Part shown: piece by piece, positions 25,484 to 33,188 of the stretch | How the letters are laid out: each line of letters opens with the position of its first letter | How positions within the stretch are numbered: position 1 is the first letter of the stretch | DNA from: Streptomyces yangpuensis | Lineage (GTDB): Bacteria; Actinomycetota; Actinomycetes; Streptomycetales; Streptomycetaceae | Assembly: GCF_001005295.1 (NCBI RefSeq) | Contig: NZ_LBMK01000007.1 | Coordinates: 214,667 to 278,666 of the forward strand | Direction: 5' to 3' | Length of the DNA: 64,000 bases | Made by a program: the position numbers and the translations under genes | The notes under the pieces: generated by a model | Told to the model about the DNA's origin: nothing | The model's database searches: none | What the model saw: the letters and a program-made list of their open reading frames with translations, nothing else

Positions 25484-25873
25484 TCAGGCCAGCAGCTTGG
25501 CCTTGGCGCGGTCGAACTCCTCCTGGGTGATGTCGCCCTTGTCCTTGAGGGCGGAGAGCTTGTGCAGCTCGTCCGCCGAACCGCCGCCGGGGGCCGCCGC
25601 CTGCTGGACGTAGCTCTTGAAGGCCGCCTCGTTCTCCTGCATCTGCTTCATCTCCCGCTCGGTCATGCTCTTCCCCCGCGCGATGAGGTACACGAACACG
25701 CCGAGGAACGGCAGGATCAGCACGAAGATCAGCCAGCCCGCCTTGCCCCAGCCGCCCAGGGTGTGGTCACGGAAGATGTCCGTGATGATCTTGAAGAGCA
25801 GGAAGAACCACATGATCCAGAGGAACAGCCACAGCATCGTCCAGAAGAGGTTCAGAAGCGGATAGTCGTCCAT
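25484..25873 (-). CDS. Small membrane protein with PLDc_N-type helices and SHOCT domain
   Basis: A 129-residue protein: two transmembrane helices (about 6-28, LLNLFWTMLWLFLWIMWFFL, and about 45-66, WLIFVLILPFLGVFVYLIAR), a charged linker, and a C-terminal SHOCT motif, DELHKLSALKDKGDITQEEF (about 100-119). The first part matches the PLDc_N membrane module often joined to SHOCT. SHOCT is a short oligomerisation motif; cellular role unknown. ATG at 25873 has GGAG upstream. An 8-bp inverted repeat lies 32 bp before the start. Confidence 0.9.
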   Translation of the reverse strand: MDDYPLLNLFWTMLWLFLWIMWFFLLFKIITDIFRDHTLGGWGKAGWLIFVLILPFLGVFVYLIARGKSMTEREMKQMQENEAAFKSYVQQAAAPGGGSADELHKLSALKDKGDITQEEFDRAKAKLLA

Positions 25874-25905
25874 GCCCGGCTCCGATCGTGTAGCGGTATC
25901 TCTTT

Positions 25906-25925
25906 CATACAGGTGCTCCTGTATG
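25906..25925. promoter_or_regulatory. CATACAGG-N4-CCTGTATG inverted repeat (candidate operator)
   Basis: A perfect 8-bp inverted repeat with a 4-nt spacer, 32 bp upstream of the SHOCT gene start and about 150 bp upstream of the methyltransferase gene. The word GTATGTC recurs nearby at 25921 and 25941. Size and symmetry suit binding of a dimeric regulator. Confidence 0.45.
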
Positions 25926-26078
25926 TCCGCATTCGGAGCGGTATGTCGCCGACTCCTTGGAGTGACTTCGGCCCCGCCAACGCTGCGGCGAACCCACCGG
26001 AGGCCACCCGGATGCTTGCCTGGGGGACCGGGCCGCACACCGAGGCCACAGCCGACCACCCCTCAGGAGCACCCCCGC

Positions 26079-27149
26079 ATGGCCGCACCCCAGGAACCGG
26101 ACGGCGCCGAGGTCGAAGCCTTCATGGAGAAGGCACTCGGCGACCTGAGCGGGGCCATGGCCACGGCCCTGTGCGCTCTCGGCGACCGGCTCGGCCTGTT
26201 CAAGGCCCTCGCCGAAGGCGGCCCGGCCCGCAGCCACGACCTCGCGGACCGGCTGGACCTGAACGAACGCTATGTCCGCGAATGGCTGCGCGGCCTCACG
26301 GCCGCCGGCTACCTCGCCGAACCAGAACCGGGCACCTTCGCCCTGCCGCCCGCGCACGCCCCCGCGCTCGCCGACGAAGCCGGACCGATGTTCCTCGGCG
26401 GCGTCCACCAGATGCTCCCCGGCCTCTGGCAGCCCTACGAACAACTCGTCGAGGCCTTCCGCACGGGCGGCGGCGTACGACAGGCCGCCTACCCGCCCGC
26501 CGTGTTCGACGGCATGAGCCGTTTCACCGGCAGCTGGTTCGAGAGCGTCATGATCGACGACTGGCTCTCCACCTTCCCGCACGTCATCGGCAAACTCGAA
26601 CGTGGCAGCCACGTCGCCGACGTCGGCTGCGGCGCGGGCCGGGCCCTGATCGTGCTCGCCAAGGCCTTCCCGCGCTCACGCTTCACCGGCTTCGACGTCT
26701 TCCCCGCACAGGTCGAACGCGCCCGCGCCAACGCCGAACGGGCTGGAGTCGCCGACCGGGTCGCCTTCCGCACCCTCGACGTCACCCAGGGCCTTCCCGA
26801 CCGCTACGACATCGTCACCACCTTCGACGTCATCCACGACGCGGCGGACCCGCGGGGCCTGCTGGCCGCCATCAGGTCCGCCGTCAAGGACAACGGCGAC
26901 TACCTCATGCTGGAGGTCAACTCCCGCGACCGCCCCGAGGACAACGTGGGCCCGGCCGCCTCGCTCATGTACGGATTCAGCGTCTTCTACTGCATGACCA
27001 CGTCCCTCGCCGACGACGGCGCCGCCCTCGGCACCTGCGGCCTGCCCGAGACGACCGTCCGAGCCCTGTGCGCCGAAGCCGGCTTCGGCGAGGTCACCCG
27101 TTCCCCCACCGAAGACCCCTTCAACGTCCTCTACGACGTCAGGCCCTGA
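26079..27149 (+). CDS. Class I SAM-dependent methyltransferase with N-terminal winged helix
   Basis: A 356-residue protein. Residues about 25-95 form a winged helix-turn-helix-like module (DLADRLDLNERYVREWLRGL), as in the Rv2258c group, and residues about 165-300 a Rossmann methyltransferase with SAM motif I VADVGCGAGRAL, the acidic FTGFDVFP, and DIVTTFDVIHD. It should methylate a small molecule; acceptor unknown. ATG at 26079 is preceded by CAGGAGC. Its 3' end overlaps the convergent ogt gene by 19 nt, so the two transcripts are mutually antisense at their ends. Confidence 0.9.
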   Translation: MAAPQEPDGAEVEAFMEKALGDLSGAMATALCALGDRLGLFKALAEGGPARSHDLADRLDLNERYVREWLRGLTAAGYLAEPEPGTFALPPAHAPALADEAGPMFLGGVHQMLPGLWQPYEQLVEAFRTGGGVRQAAYPPAVFDGMSRFTGSWFESVMIDDWLSTFPHVIGKLERGSHVADVGCGAGRALIVLAKAFPRSRFTGFDVFPAQVERARANAERAGVADRVAFRTLDVTQGLPDRYDIVTTFDVIHDAADPRGLLAAIRSAVKDNGDYLMLEVNSRDRPEDNVGPAASLMYGFSVFYCMTTSLADDGAALGTCGLPETTVRALCAEAGFGEVTRSPTEDPFNVLYDVRP

Positions 27150-27646
27150 CCGGCCTCGAACGCCAGCAGCCGCACCTTGCGCTCGACCCCGCCGCCGTAG
27201 CCGGTCATGCTGCCGGAAGCACCGATCACCCGGTGGCACGGCACGATGATCCCGACCGGGTTCTTCCCGTTCGCCAGACCCACCGCGCGCGAGGCGTTGG
27301 GCTTGCCCAGCCTCGCCGCGAGCTCCCCGTACGACCACGTCTCGCCGTACGGGATCCGCACGAGCTGGTCCCAGACACTGCGCTGGAACTCCGTGCCCTC
27401 CAGCCGCAGCGGAAGGTCGAAAGCGGTCAACTCCCCCGCGAAATAGGCGGCCAGCTGGCGCGCCACTTCGCCGAACGGCTCCTCCGTGGCCGCCACCCGC
27501 TCCCCGAAGGACTCCTCGGCCGGCCGATGCCGCTGCCCGGCCATGTACAGACCGCTCAGGACGCCGCCCACGGCCACCAGGGTGAGCGGACCGTACGGGC
27601 TGTCGACGACGGTGTGCTGCTTGCTGCTGTTCACGGTGGTTCGCAT
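27131..27646 (-). CDS. ogt: Methylated-DNA--[protein]-cysteine S-methyltransferase
   Basis: A 171-residue suicide repair protein that takes methyl groups from O6-methylguanine or O4-methylthymine onto its own cysteine. The active-site C137 lies in VGIIVPCHRVIG; the helix-turn-helix that reads the minor groove is IPYGETWSYGELAARLGKP with the Asn hinge at NGKNP. ATG at 27646 has GAGGAG upstream. It follows the Ada/AlkA fusion gene by 12 nt on the same strand, making a two-gene alkylation-repair operon. The 3' end overlaps the opposing methyltransferase by 19 nt. Confidence 0.96.
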   Translation of the reverse strand: MRTTVNSSKQHTVVDSPYGPLTLVAVGGVLSGLYMAGQRHRPAEESFGERVAATEEPFGEVARQLAAYFAGELTAFDLPLRLEGTEFQRSVWDQLVRIPYGETWSYGELAARLGKPNASRAVGLANGKNPVGIIVPCHRVIGASGSMTGYGGGVERKVRLLAFEAGQGLTS

Positions 27647-27658
27647 GACTGCTGCTCC

Positions 27659-29143
27659 TCAGACGGGCAGGTGGTTGATGGGGTGGGAGTCCGTGGCCCA
27701 CAGGTACTGGACGGCGTACGCGCGCCACGGCCGCCAGCCGGCGGCCCGCGCCGTCAGCGCGGAGGGGGTGGACGGCAGACCGAGCCCCTGCGCCGCGCGC
27801 CGGACACCCAGATCGGACGGCAGGAACGCGTCCGGGTCGCCCAGCGCCCGCATCGCGATCACCTCCGTCGTCCACGGACCGAAACCGGGCAGCGCCGAGA
27901 GCTGGGCACGGGCCGCGTCCCAGTCGCTGTCGAAGCCGAGCGGCAGCGAACCGTCGGCCAGCGCCGAGACCAGGGTGGTGAGCGTGGCCCGCCGGCTGCG
28001 CGGCAGGGCCAGCGACTCCGGATCCAGCCCGGCCAGGGCCTGCGGGGAGGGGAAGAGGTGGGTCAGCCCGCCCATCGGGTCCTCGACGCGCTCGCCGTAC
28101 GCCGTGACCAGCCGGGCGGCGTGCGTGCGGGCCGCCGCCGTGGACACCTGCTGTCCCAGTACGGCCCGTACGGCGAACTCCGCCGCGTCGACCGTACGGG
28201 GAACCCGGCGGCCGGGAGCCTTGTCTACCAGCGGCGCCAGCAGGGGGTCGGAGCGCAGCTGCTCGTCGACGGCCTCGGGGTCGGCGTCGAGGTCGAGCAT
28301 CCAGCGGCAGCGGCTGATGGCGATGGTCAGGTCGCGCAGATCGGTGAGGGCGAGGCGGCAGCCGATGTGGTCGGGCTGCGGGGTGAGGGCGACGACACCG
28401 GCGCCGTGGGGGAGGCGCAGGGTGCGGCGGTAGGCGCCGTCGCGCCACTCCTCGACCCCGGGGACGGCGGTCGCGGCGAGGTGCCCGAAGAGGTTGTCGG
28501 GGTTCAGGGGCGTGCGGAACGGCAGCCGCAGACTGATCGTCCCCGGGATCCGGGGAGGGGTGTCCTTCCTCCGGCCGGCCTTCACGGACCGCTCCCGCAG
28601 CTCGCTGGGGGAGAGGGCGAAGACCTCGCGGACGGTGTCGTTGAAGGTCCGGATGGAGGAGAAGCCGGCCGCGAAGGCGATGTCGCCCATCGGCAGCTCG
28701 GAGGTCTCGATGAGCAGCCGGGCCGTCTGCGCGCGCTGGGCCCTGGCCAGGGCGAGGGGGCCGGCGCCGAGCTCGGCGCCCAGCTGGCGCTCCACCTGAC
28801 GGGTGGAGTAGCCGAGGCGGGCGGCCAGGCCGGGGACGCCCTCGCGGTCGACGACGCCGTCCCGGATCAGCCGCATCGCACGTGCGACGGCGTCGGCGCG
28901 GGCGTTCCACTCGGGGGAACCGGGGCTGGTGTCGGGCCGGCACCGCTTGCACGCGCGGAACCCGGCCTGCTGGCAGGCGGCGGCGCTGGGCAGGAAGGTC
29001 ATGTTCTCGACCTTCGGGGGCACGGCGGGGCAGCTGGGCCGGCAGTAGATCCGGGTGGTCAGGACTGCGGTGAAGAACCAGCCGTCGAAGCGGGCGTCCT
29101 TCGACTGCACGGCCCTTACGCAACGCTCGGTGTCGGTGTGCAT
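27659..29143 (-). CDS. alkA: Ada-type regulator / AlkA 3-methyladenine DNA glycosylase fusion
   Basis: A 494-residue fusion. Residues 1-75 are the Ada zinc domain with the four expected cysteines C34, C38 (CRPSC), C65 and C68 (CKRC), where the first accepts methyl from phosphotriesters. Residues about 85-185 are an AraC-type DNA-binding domain. Residues about 195-490 are an AlkA glycosylase with HhH-GPD motif (LPGFGPWTTEVIAMRALG) and catalytic D444 in FLPSDLGV. The protein is likely methylation-activated and then induces itself and ogt downstream. ATG at 29143 is chosen by homology; the open frame continues far upstream through non-coding repeats. No strong ribosome site is seen. Confidence 0.95.
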   Translation of the reverse strand: MHTDTERCVRAVQSKDARFDGWFFTAVLTTRIYCRPSCPAVPPKVENMTFLPSAAACQQAGFRACKRCRPDTSPGSPEWNARADAVARAMRLIRDGVVDREGVPGLAARLGYSTRQVERQLGAELGAGPLALARAQRAQTARLLIETSELPMGDIAFAAGFSSIRTFNDTVREVFALSPSELRERSVKAGRRKDTPPRIPGTISLRLPFRTPLNPDNLFGHLAATAVPGVEEWRDGAYRRTLRLPHGAGVVALTPQPDHIGCRLALTDLRDLTIAISRCRWMLDLDADPEAVDEQLRSDPLLAPLVDKAPGRRVPRTVDAAEFAVRAVLGQQVSTAAARTHAARLVTAYGERVEDPMGGLTHLFPSPQALAGLDPESLALPRSRRATLTTLVSALADGSLPLGFDSDWDAARAQLSALPGFGPWTTEVIAMRALGDPDAFLPSDLGVRRAAQGLGLPSTPSALTARAAGWRPWRAYAVQYLWATDSHPINHLPV

Positions 29144-29269
29144 GGCTCCAGGATCCGGGGCGTGATCGCCGGCAGCTGGCGGTTTTCCGACATCAAGGCT
29201 AGCGGTGGCCGGGGGGGAGCGGGGTCGGTGGTGGGGGCGGGGCCGTGGCCGGTGGCGGGGCGGGGGCCG

Positions 29270-29355
29270 TCCGGGGTAGGCATGATTTATGGCCCCTGGA
29301 CCGATCCGGAAAGTACTCGGCGGTGAGGGCCACAAATCACGTTTGACACCCCGGA
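29270..29355 (+). repeat. 86-bp element, copy 1
   Basis: It starts TCCGGGGTAGGCATGATTTA and ends GTTTGACACCCCGGA. Within it the left arm (29270-29295) and right arm (29327-29355) are an imperfect inverted repeat, CATGATTTATGGCCC against GGGCCACAAATCACG. The outer 25-29 bases are identical to copy 2 while the central 32 bases have diverged. Confidence 0.85.
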
Positions 29356-29564
29356 CGACCCCCGCCCCACCACCGACCCCGTCCCCGCCCGGGCCCGGTC
29401 TCGACAGCCGACCCCAGAGGCGCAACGGGCCTGAGGTGCAGGGGCCCGTCTCGGGGGCAGTGCGCGGACCCGGGGCGGGCGACGGGGGCTTGCGGTGTCC
29501 GCCCCGGAGCCTGGGAGGGACGGGCGGACGGTGACCTGAGGGGGCGGTGGTGGGGTGGGGAGTG

Positions 29565-29650
29565 TCCGGGGTGTCAAACGTGATTTGTGGCCCTTGCTGC
29601 CGAGTTCTGTGCGGTCCCGCTCGGGGGCCATAAATCATGCCTACCCCGGA
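29565..29650 (-). repeat. 86-bp element, copy 2 (opposite orientation)
   Basis: The reverse complement of this stretch starts TCCGGGGTAGGCATGATTTA and ends GTTTGACACCCCGGA, exactly as copy 1, and has exactly the same length. The interior differs. Flanking arms at 29541-29564 and 29651-29675 extend the hairpin potential to about 135 bp. Confidence 0.85.
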
Positions 29651-29677
29651 CACTCCCCACCCCGCCGCCGCCCCCGG

Positions 29678-29709
29678 CCCAGCCCCGCCACCGCCCAGCC
29701 CCGCCACCG
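29678..29709. repeat. 16-bp direct repeat, two copies
   Basis: CCCAGCCCCGCCACCG occurs twice head to tail, immediately beside copy 2 of the 86-bp element. Confidence 0.8.
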
Positions 29710-29722
29710 CCCCCGGACACGC

Positions 29723-29759
29723 AGGAGGCCCCGGATGCCTGTGGCATCCGGGGCCTCCT
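29723..29759 (-). terminator. Perfect 17-bp hairpin after pssA
   Basis: AGGAGGCCCCGGATGCC pairs perfectly with 29743-29759 around the 3-nt loop TGT, beginning 13 nt after the pssA stop on the minus strand. It separates the phospholipid operon from the repeat region. Confidence 0.85.
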
Positions 29760-29772
29760 CGAACCTGCCGAG

Positions 29773-30627
29773 CTAGCGCAGCGACGTCGCTCGGGCCTCG
29801 CGGCGGTTGTGCCGGAAGGTGTTCGCCCTCCGCGTCGTCGCGAACAGCGGGATCGTCGCCGCCATCGCGATCTGCAGGGCGCAACCGGTCTGGAGCAGCA
29901 GCTGGCCGCCCGGGGCGTCGAACGCCCAGGCCGCCAGGAGCCCCATCGCGCTGATGATCCAGCAGAGCATCGCCACCGCGAGGACACCCCGCGGCTTGGG
30001 GTACTCGACCCGGCTCACCATCAGCCAGGCCACCCCGATGATCGCCAGCAGCGTCGGGATGAACGGCAGCTCCAGCAGGACGATCGAGACGACCGTCAGC
30101 GCGCCGAAGGGGCTCGGCATGCCCTGGAACATGCCGTCCTTCATCGTCACGCAGCTGAATCTCGCGAGCCGGAGCACCACGGCGAGCAGCACCACGATCG
30201 CGGCCAGTGCCGACATCTTCTGGTCCGCGTCGACGGCGACCATGCCGTAGACGAGGACGAAGTAGGCCGGTGCCAGGCCGAAGCTGATCAGGTCGGACAG
30301 GTTGTCCAGCTCGGCGCCCATCGGAGAGCTGCGCAGCTTGCGGGCCACGATGCCGTCGAAGAGGTCGAAGACCGCTGCGAGCAGCATCAGTATCACGGCC
30401 GTGGCGGCGCTGTTGCGGGCCATGCCCGTCTCGCCGCTCCCGGTGAGGTGCGGGATGAGGATTCCGGTGGTGGTGAAGTACACCGCCATGAATCCGCACG
30501 TGGCGTTGCCGAGGGTGAGGGTGTCCGCTATCGACAGCCGCAGCGAGAGCGGCATGTCGTCCTCGGCGGACTCCTCCTCGGTGGACTCGGGCACCCAGCC
30601 GGTGGCCGGAGTCTCAGGGTCAGTCAC
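29773..30627 (-). CDS. pssA: CDP-diacylglycerol--serine O-phosphatidyltransferase
   Basis: A 284-residue integral membrane enzyme making phosphatidylserine from CDP-diacylglycerol and serine. The CDP-alcohol phosphotransferase motif DGxxAR...GxxxDxxxD is seen at about 92-110 (FDGIVARKLRSSP then MGAELDNLSD), with about eight hydrophobic helices and a basic C-terminus. The start is ambiguous: GTG at 30627 (VTDPETP, used here) or TTG at 30633; both overlap the end of psd, so the genes are translationally coupled. With psd it makes phosphatidylethanolamine, the two genes being in the order psd-pssA. Confidence 0.94.
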   Translation of the reverse strand: MTDPETPATGWVPESTEEESAEDDMPLSLRLSIADTLTLGNATCGFMAVYFTTTGILIPHLTGSGETGMARNSAATAVILMLLAAVFDLFDGIVARKLRSSPMGAELDNLSDLISFGLAPAYFVLVYGMVAVDADQKMSALAAIVVLLAVVLRLARFSCVTMKDGMFQGMPSPFGALTVVSIVLLELPFIPTLLAIIGVAWLMVSRVEYPKPRGVLAVAMLCWIISAMGLLAAWAFDAPGGQLLLQTGCALQIAMAATIPLFATTRRANTFRHNRREARATSLR

Positions 30628-31276
30628 GGTCAATTCGTGTCACCCCCGCGGTGGTGGCCTGACCGACCTCGACCGCGACCTCGACGCCCTCCGGGAGGTA
30701 GATGTCGACGCGGGAGCCGAAGCGGATCAGACCGATGCGTTCGCCCTGCTCCACCTTGGTGCCGGCCGGCAGGTACGGGACGATGCGCCGGGCGACGGCG
30801 CCGGCGATCTGCACCATCTCGATGTCGCCGAGCTCGGTGTCGAAGTGCCAGACAACGCGCTCGTTGTTCTCGCTCTCCTTGTTGAAGGCCGGGACGAATC
30901 CGCCGGGGACGTGCTCCACGGACGTCACCGTGCCCGCGAGGGGCGCGCGGTTGACGTGGACGTTGAGCGGGCTCATGAAGATCGCGACCCGGGTCCGTCC
31001 GTCCTTCCACGGCATGATGCTCTGCACCACACCGTCGGCGGGCGAGATGACACGGCCCTGAGCGATCTCACGCTCGGGGTCGCGGAAGAACCACAGCATG
31101 CCCGCGGCGAGCGCGGTTGCGGGCACGGCCGCGGCGGCCCAGCGCCCGGACTTGCGGGCCCGGGTGAGGCTGAGCGCCGCGGTGGCGACGGTCGGCAGAA
31201 GCCACGGCGATGCTCCGCGGGCGAGACGTACGCCGAGTCGGCTGTCGCGGGGTGCAGAGGTTTGGCTGTGGGGCAT
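30620..31276 (-). CDS. psd: Phosphatidylserine decarboxylase proenzyme
   Basis: A 218-residue pyruvoyl enzyme of the short (archaeal-type) class. It decarboxylates phosphatidylserine to phosphatidylethanolamine at the membrane. The self-cleavage site is G187-S188 in RFGSRVDIYLP, giving a large beta chain and a short alpha chain of about 31 residues that carries the pyruvoyl group; MSPLNVHVNRAP and GVVQSIMPW are family blocks, and two hydrophobic segments precede residue 65. ATG at 31276 has GAAGG 6 nt upstream, so the 12-residue longer frame is rejected. First gene of the psd-pssA operon. Confidence 0.95.
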   Translation of the reverse strand: MPHSQTSAPRDSRLGVRLARGASPWLLPTVATAALSLTRARKSGRWAAAAVPATALAAGMLWFFRDPEREIAQGRVISPADGVVQSIMPWKDGRTRVAIFMSPLNVHVNRAPLAGTVTSVEHVPGGFVPAFNKESENNERVVWHFDTELGDIEMVQIAGAVARRIVPYLPAGTKVEQGERIGLIRFGSRVDIYLPEGVEVAVEVGQATTAGVTRIDRD

Positions 31277-31351
31277 GGATGACCTTCGTAGCGGGTGATT
31301 GCCGCGCCGCAAACAGGGGGACGGGACGGCGGCTTTACTGGAATGCTATCG

Positions 31352-31363
31352 GTTGCGCGCAAC
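31352..31363. promoter_or_regulatory. Perfect 12-bp palindrome GTTGCGCGCAAC upstream of psd
   Basis: On the minus strand the sequence around it reads TTGCCC-N19-TAGCAT, a plausible promoter for psd, and the palindrome lies between the two boxes, where an operator would block transcription. This is a positional inference; the binding protein is not known. Confidence 0.35.
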
Positions 31364-31462
31364 AACTGGGCAAGCCAGAAGCCGAGTCGATGGCCGTCGG
31401 CCAGTGACTGGTAGTGACCTTGTTGCGACGGACCCAGGGTGAATCCGCCGCAAAAGGGACTT

Positions 31463-32668
31463 TCAGCCCTGGAGTCGGTACTCCTCGAGCAGGCGTCGCC
31501 CGATGATCATTTTCTGGATCTCGGCGGTACCTTCACCGATGAGCAGCATCGGAGCCTCGCGGTAGAGGCGCTCGATCTCGTACTCCTTCGAGAATCCGTA
31601 TCCACCGTGGATGCGGAAGGCGTCCTCGACCACCTCCTTGCAGTACTCGGAGGCGAGGTACTTCGCCATCCCTGCTTCGAGGTCGTTTCGTTCCCCGGAG
31701 TCCTTTTTGCGTGCTGCGTTCACCATCATCGCATGAGCGGCTTCGACCTTGGTAGCCATCTCGGCCAGCTTGAACTGGATGGCCTGGTGTTCGGCGATCG
31801 CCTTGCCGAAAGTGTGACGTTGCTGGGCATACGAGACGCCCAGTTCGAAAGCACGCTGAGCGACACCGCAGCCACGCGCCGCCACGTTGACGCGGCCGAC
31901 CTCGACGCCGTCCATCATTTGGTAAAACCCTCGGCCGGTCTGGCCGCCGAGGACGCGATTGGCCGGAATGCGCAGTCCGTCCATGATGAGCTCGGTCGTG
32001 TCGACGCCCTTGTAGCCCATCTTGTCGATCTTGCCGGGGATGGTCAGGCCGGGACGGACCTCACCGAAGCCGGGCTCCTTCTCGACGAGGAAGGTCGTCA
32101 TCGACTTGTGGGGCGCCGTGCCCTCGGGGTGTCCTTCGTCACTCCGGACGAGAACGGCCACCAGGGTGGAGCTGCCGCCGTTCGTCAGCCACATCTTCTG
32201 GCCGTTCAGGACGTACTCGTCGCCGTCCTTCACCGCCTTGGACGTGATGGCCGACACGTCGGAGCCGAGCGCCGGCTCGGACATCGAGAACGCGCCGCGC
32301 ACCTCGCCCAGCGCCATGCGGGGGAGGAAGTAGTCCTTCTGCTCCTGCGTGCCGTGCTGCTTGAGCATGTACGCCACGATGAAGTGCGTGTTGATGATGC
32401 CCGAGACGGACATCCAGCCCCGCGCGATCTCCTCGACGCACAGGGCGTAGGTGAGGAGCGACTCACCCAGGCCGCCGTACTCCTCCGGGATCATCAGCCC
32501 GAAGAGGCCGAGCTCCTTGAGACCGTCGACGATCGCCTGCGGGTACTCGTCGCGGTGCTCCAGCTCGGTGGCGACCGGGATGATCTCCTTGTCGACGAAC
32601 TCGCGGACGGTCTTGAGGATCTCCCGCTGGACGTCGGTCAGCCCGGCGGTCTGGGCGAGTCGGGCCAT
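31463..32668 (-). CDS. Acyl-CoA dehydrogenase of the ethylmalonyl-CoA operon (probable methylsuccinyl-CoA dehydrogenase)
   Basis: A 401-residue FAD enzyme with the three acyl-CoA dehydrogenase domains: N-terminal helical (1-125), beta (about 126-240, FSMSEPALGSDVSAI and KMWLTNGG) and C-terminal helical (about 245-401), with the catalytic-base position in LIGEGTAEIQKMIIG. As last gene of the ccr operon (2 nt after the hydratase stop, ribosome site CAGGAGAAG inside it) it probably oxidises methylsuccinyl-CoA to mesaconyl-CoA. It is about 150 residues shorter than the alphaproteobacterial Mcd I know, which has an N-terminal extension. Codon use in the 3' half has visibly more A/T at third positions than the 5' half. 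Confidence 0.88.
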   Translation of the reverse strand: MARLAQTAGLTDVQREILKTVREFVDKEIIPVATELEHRDEYPQAIVDGLKELGLFGLMIPEEYGGLGESLLTYALCVEEIARGWMSVSGIINTHFIVAYMLKQHGTQEQKDYFLPRMALGEVRGAFSMSEPALGSDVSAITSKAVKDGDEYVLNGQKMWLTNGGSSTLVAVLVRSDEGHPEGTAPHKSMTTFLVEKEPGFGEVRPGLTIPGKIDKMGYKGVDTTELIMDGLRIPANRVLGGQTGRGFYQMMDGVEVGRVNVAARGCGVAQRAFELGVSYAQQRHTFGKAIAEHQAIQFKLAEMATKVEAAHAMMVNAARKKDSGERNDLEAGMAKYLASEYCKEVVEDAFRIHGGYGFSKEYEIERLYREAPMLLIGEGTAEIQKMIIGRRLLEEYRLQG

Positions 32669-32670
32669 GG

Positions 32671-33183
32671 CTACTTCTCCTGGGTCTTCAGCTGGGGGCG
32701 GCCGGGCTGCTCGCCGCCGCGCTCCTTGATGTACGTCTCGGTCGGGACCATCACCTTGCGCCGGAAGACGCAGACGAGGGTGCCGTCCTGCTTGTAGCCC
32801 TTGGTCTCGACGTAGACGATGCCGCGGTCGTTCTTCGACTTCGACGGGGTCTTGTCGAGGACCGTGGTCTCGCCGTAGATCGTGTCGCCGTGGAAGGTCG
32901 GCGCCACGTGCCGCAGGGACTCGATCTCCAGGTTGGCGATGGCCTTCCCGGAGACGTCCGGCACGGACATGCCGAGCAGCAGCGAGTAGATGTAGTTGCC
33001 CACGACCACGTTCTTGCCGAAGTCGGTGGTGTTCTCGGCGTAGTTCGCGTCCATGTGGAGCGGGTGGTGGTTCATGGTCAGGAGACAGAAGAGGTGGTCG
33101 TCGTACTCCGTGACCGTCTTCCCGGGCCAGTGCTTGTAGACCGCCCCGACCTCGAACTCCTCGTACGTGCGTCCGAACTGCAT
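32671..33183 (-). CDS. mch: MaoC-family dehydratase, probable mesaconyl-CoA hydratase
   Basis: A 170-residue single hot-dog-fold hydratase. It begins MQFGRTYEEFEVGAVYKHWP and has NHHPLHMDANYAENTTDFG, holding the hydratase-2 Asp/His pair, then VVVGNYIYSLLLGMS. In the pathway it would hydrate mesaconyl-C1-CoA to beta-methylmalyl-CoA, the substrate of the lyase upstream. ATG at 33183 is 5 nt after the lyase stop with GGAGG upstream. The alphaproteobacterial Mch is about twice this length, so a homodimeric single-domain version is implied. The operon position supports the name more than the sequence does. Confidence 0.85.
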   Translation of the reverse strand: MQFGRTYEEFEVGAVYKHWPGKTVTEYDDHLFCLLTMNHHPLHMDANYAENTTDFGKNVVVGNYIYSLLLGMSVPDVSGKAIANLEIESLRHVAPTFHGDTIYGETTVLDKTPSKSKNDRGIVYVETKGYKQDGTLVCVFRRKVMVPTETYIKERGGEQPGRPQLKTQEK

Positions 33184-33188
33184 GGCGC

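Larger units (their letters stand above)
29144..29772. other. 629-bp non-coding region with paired inverted elements
   Basis: No gene is supported between the pssA end and the alkA start. The region holds two related 86-bp elements in opposite orientation, each set inside longer GC-rich arms that are themselves inverted (for the right copy about 29541-29675), a 209-bp GC-rich spacer, a 16-bp direct repeat and the pssA terminator. Open frames crossing it are produced by the composition and the repeats. Confidence 0.7.

Noticed and set aside
29144..30499. Apparent N-terminal extension of the alkA frame to nearly 950 residues
   Set aside because: The extension crosses the repeat elements, a terminator and the pssA gene; the Ada domain begins cleanly at the ATG at 29143.
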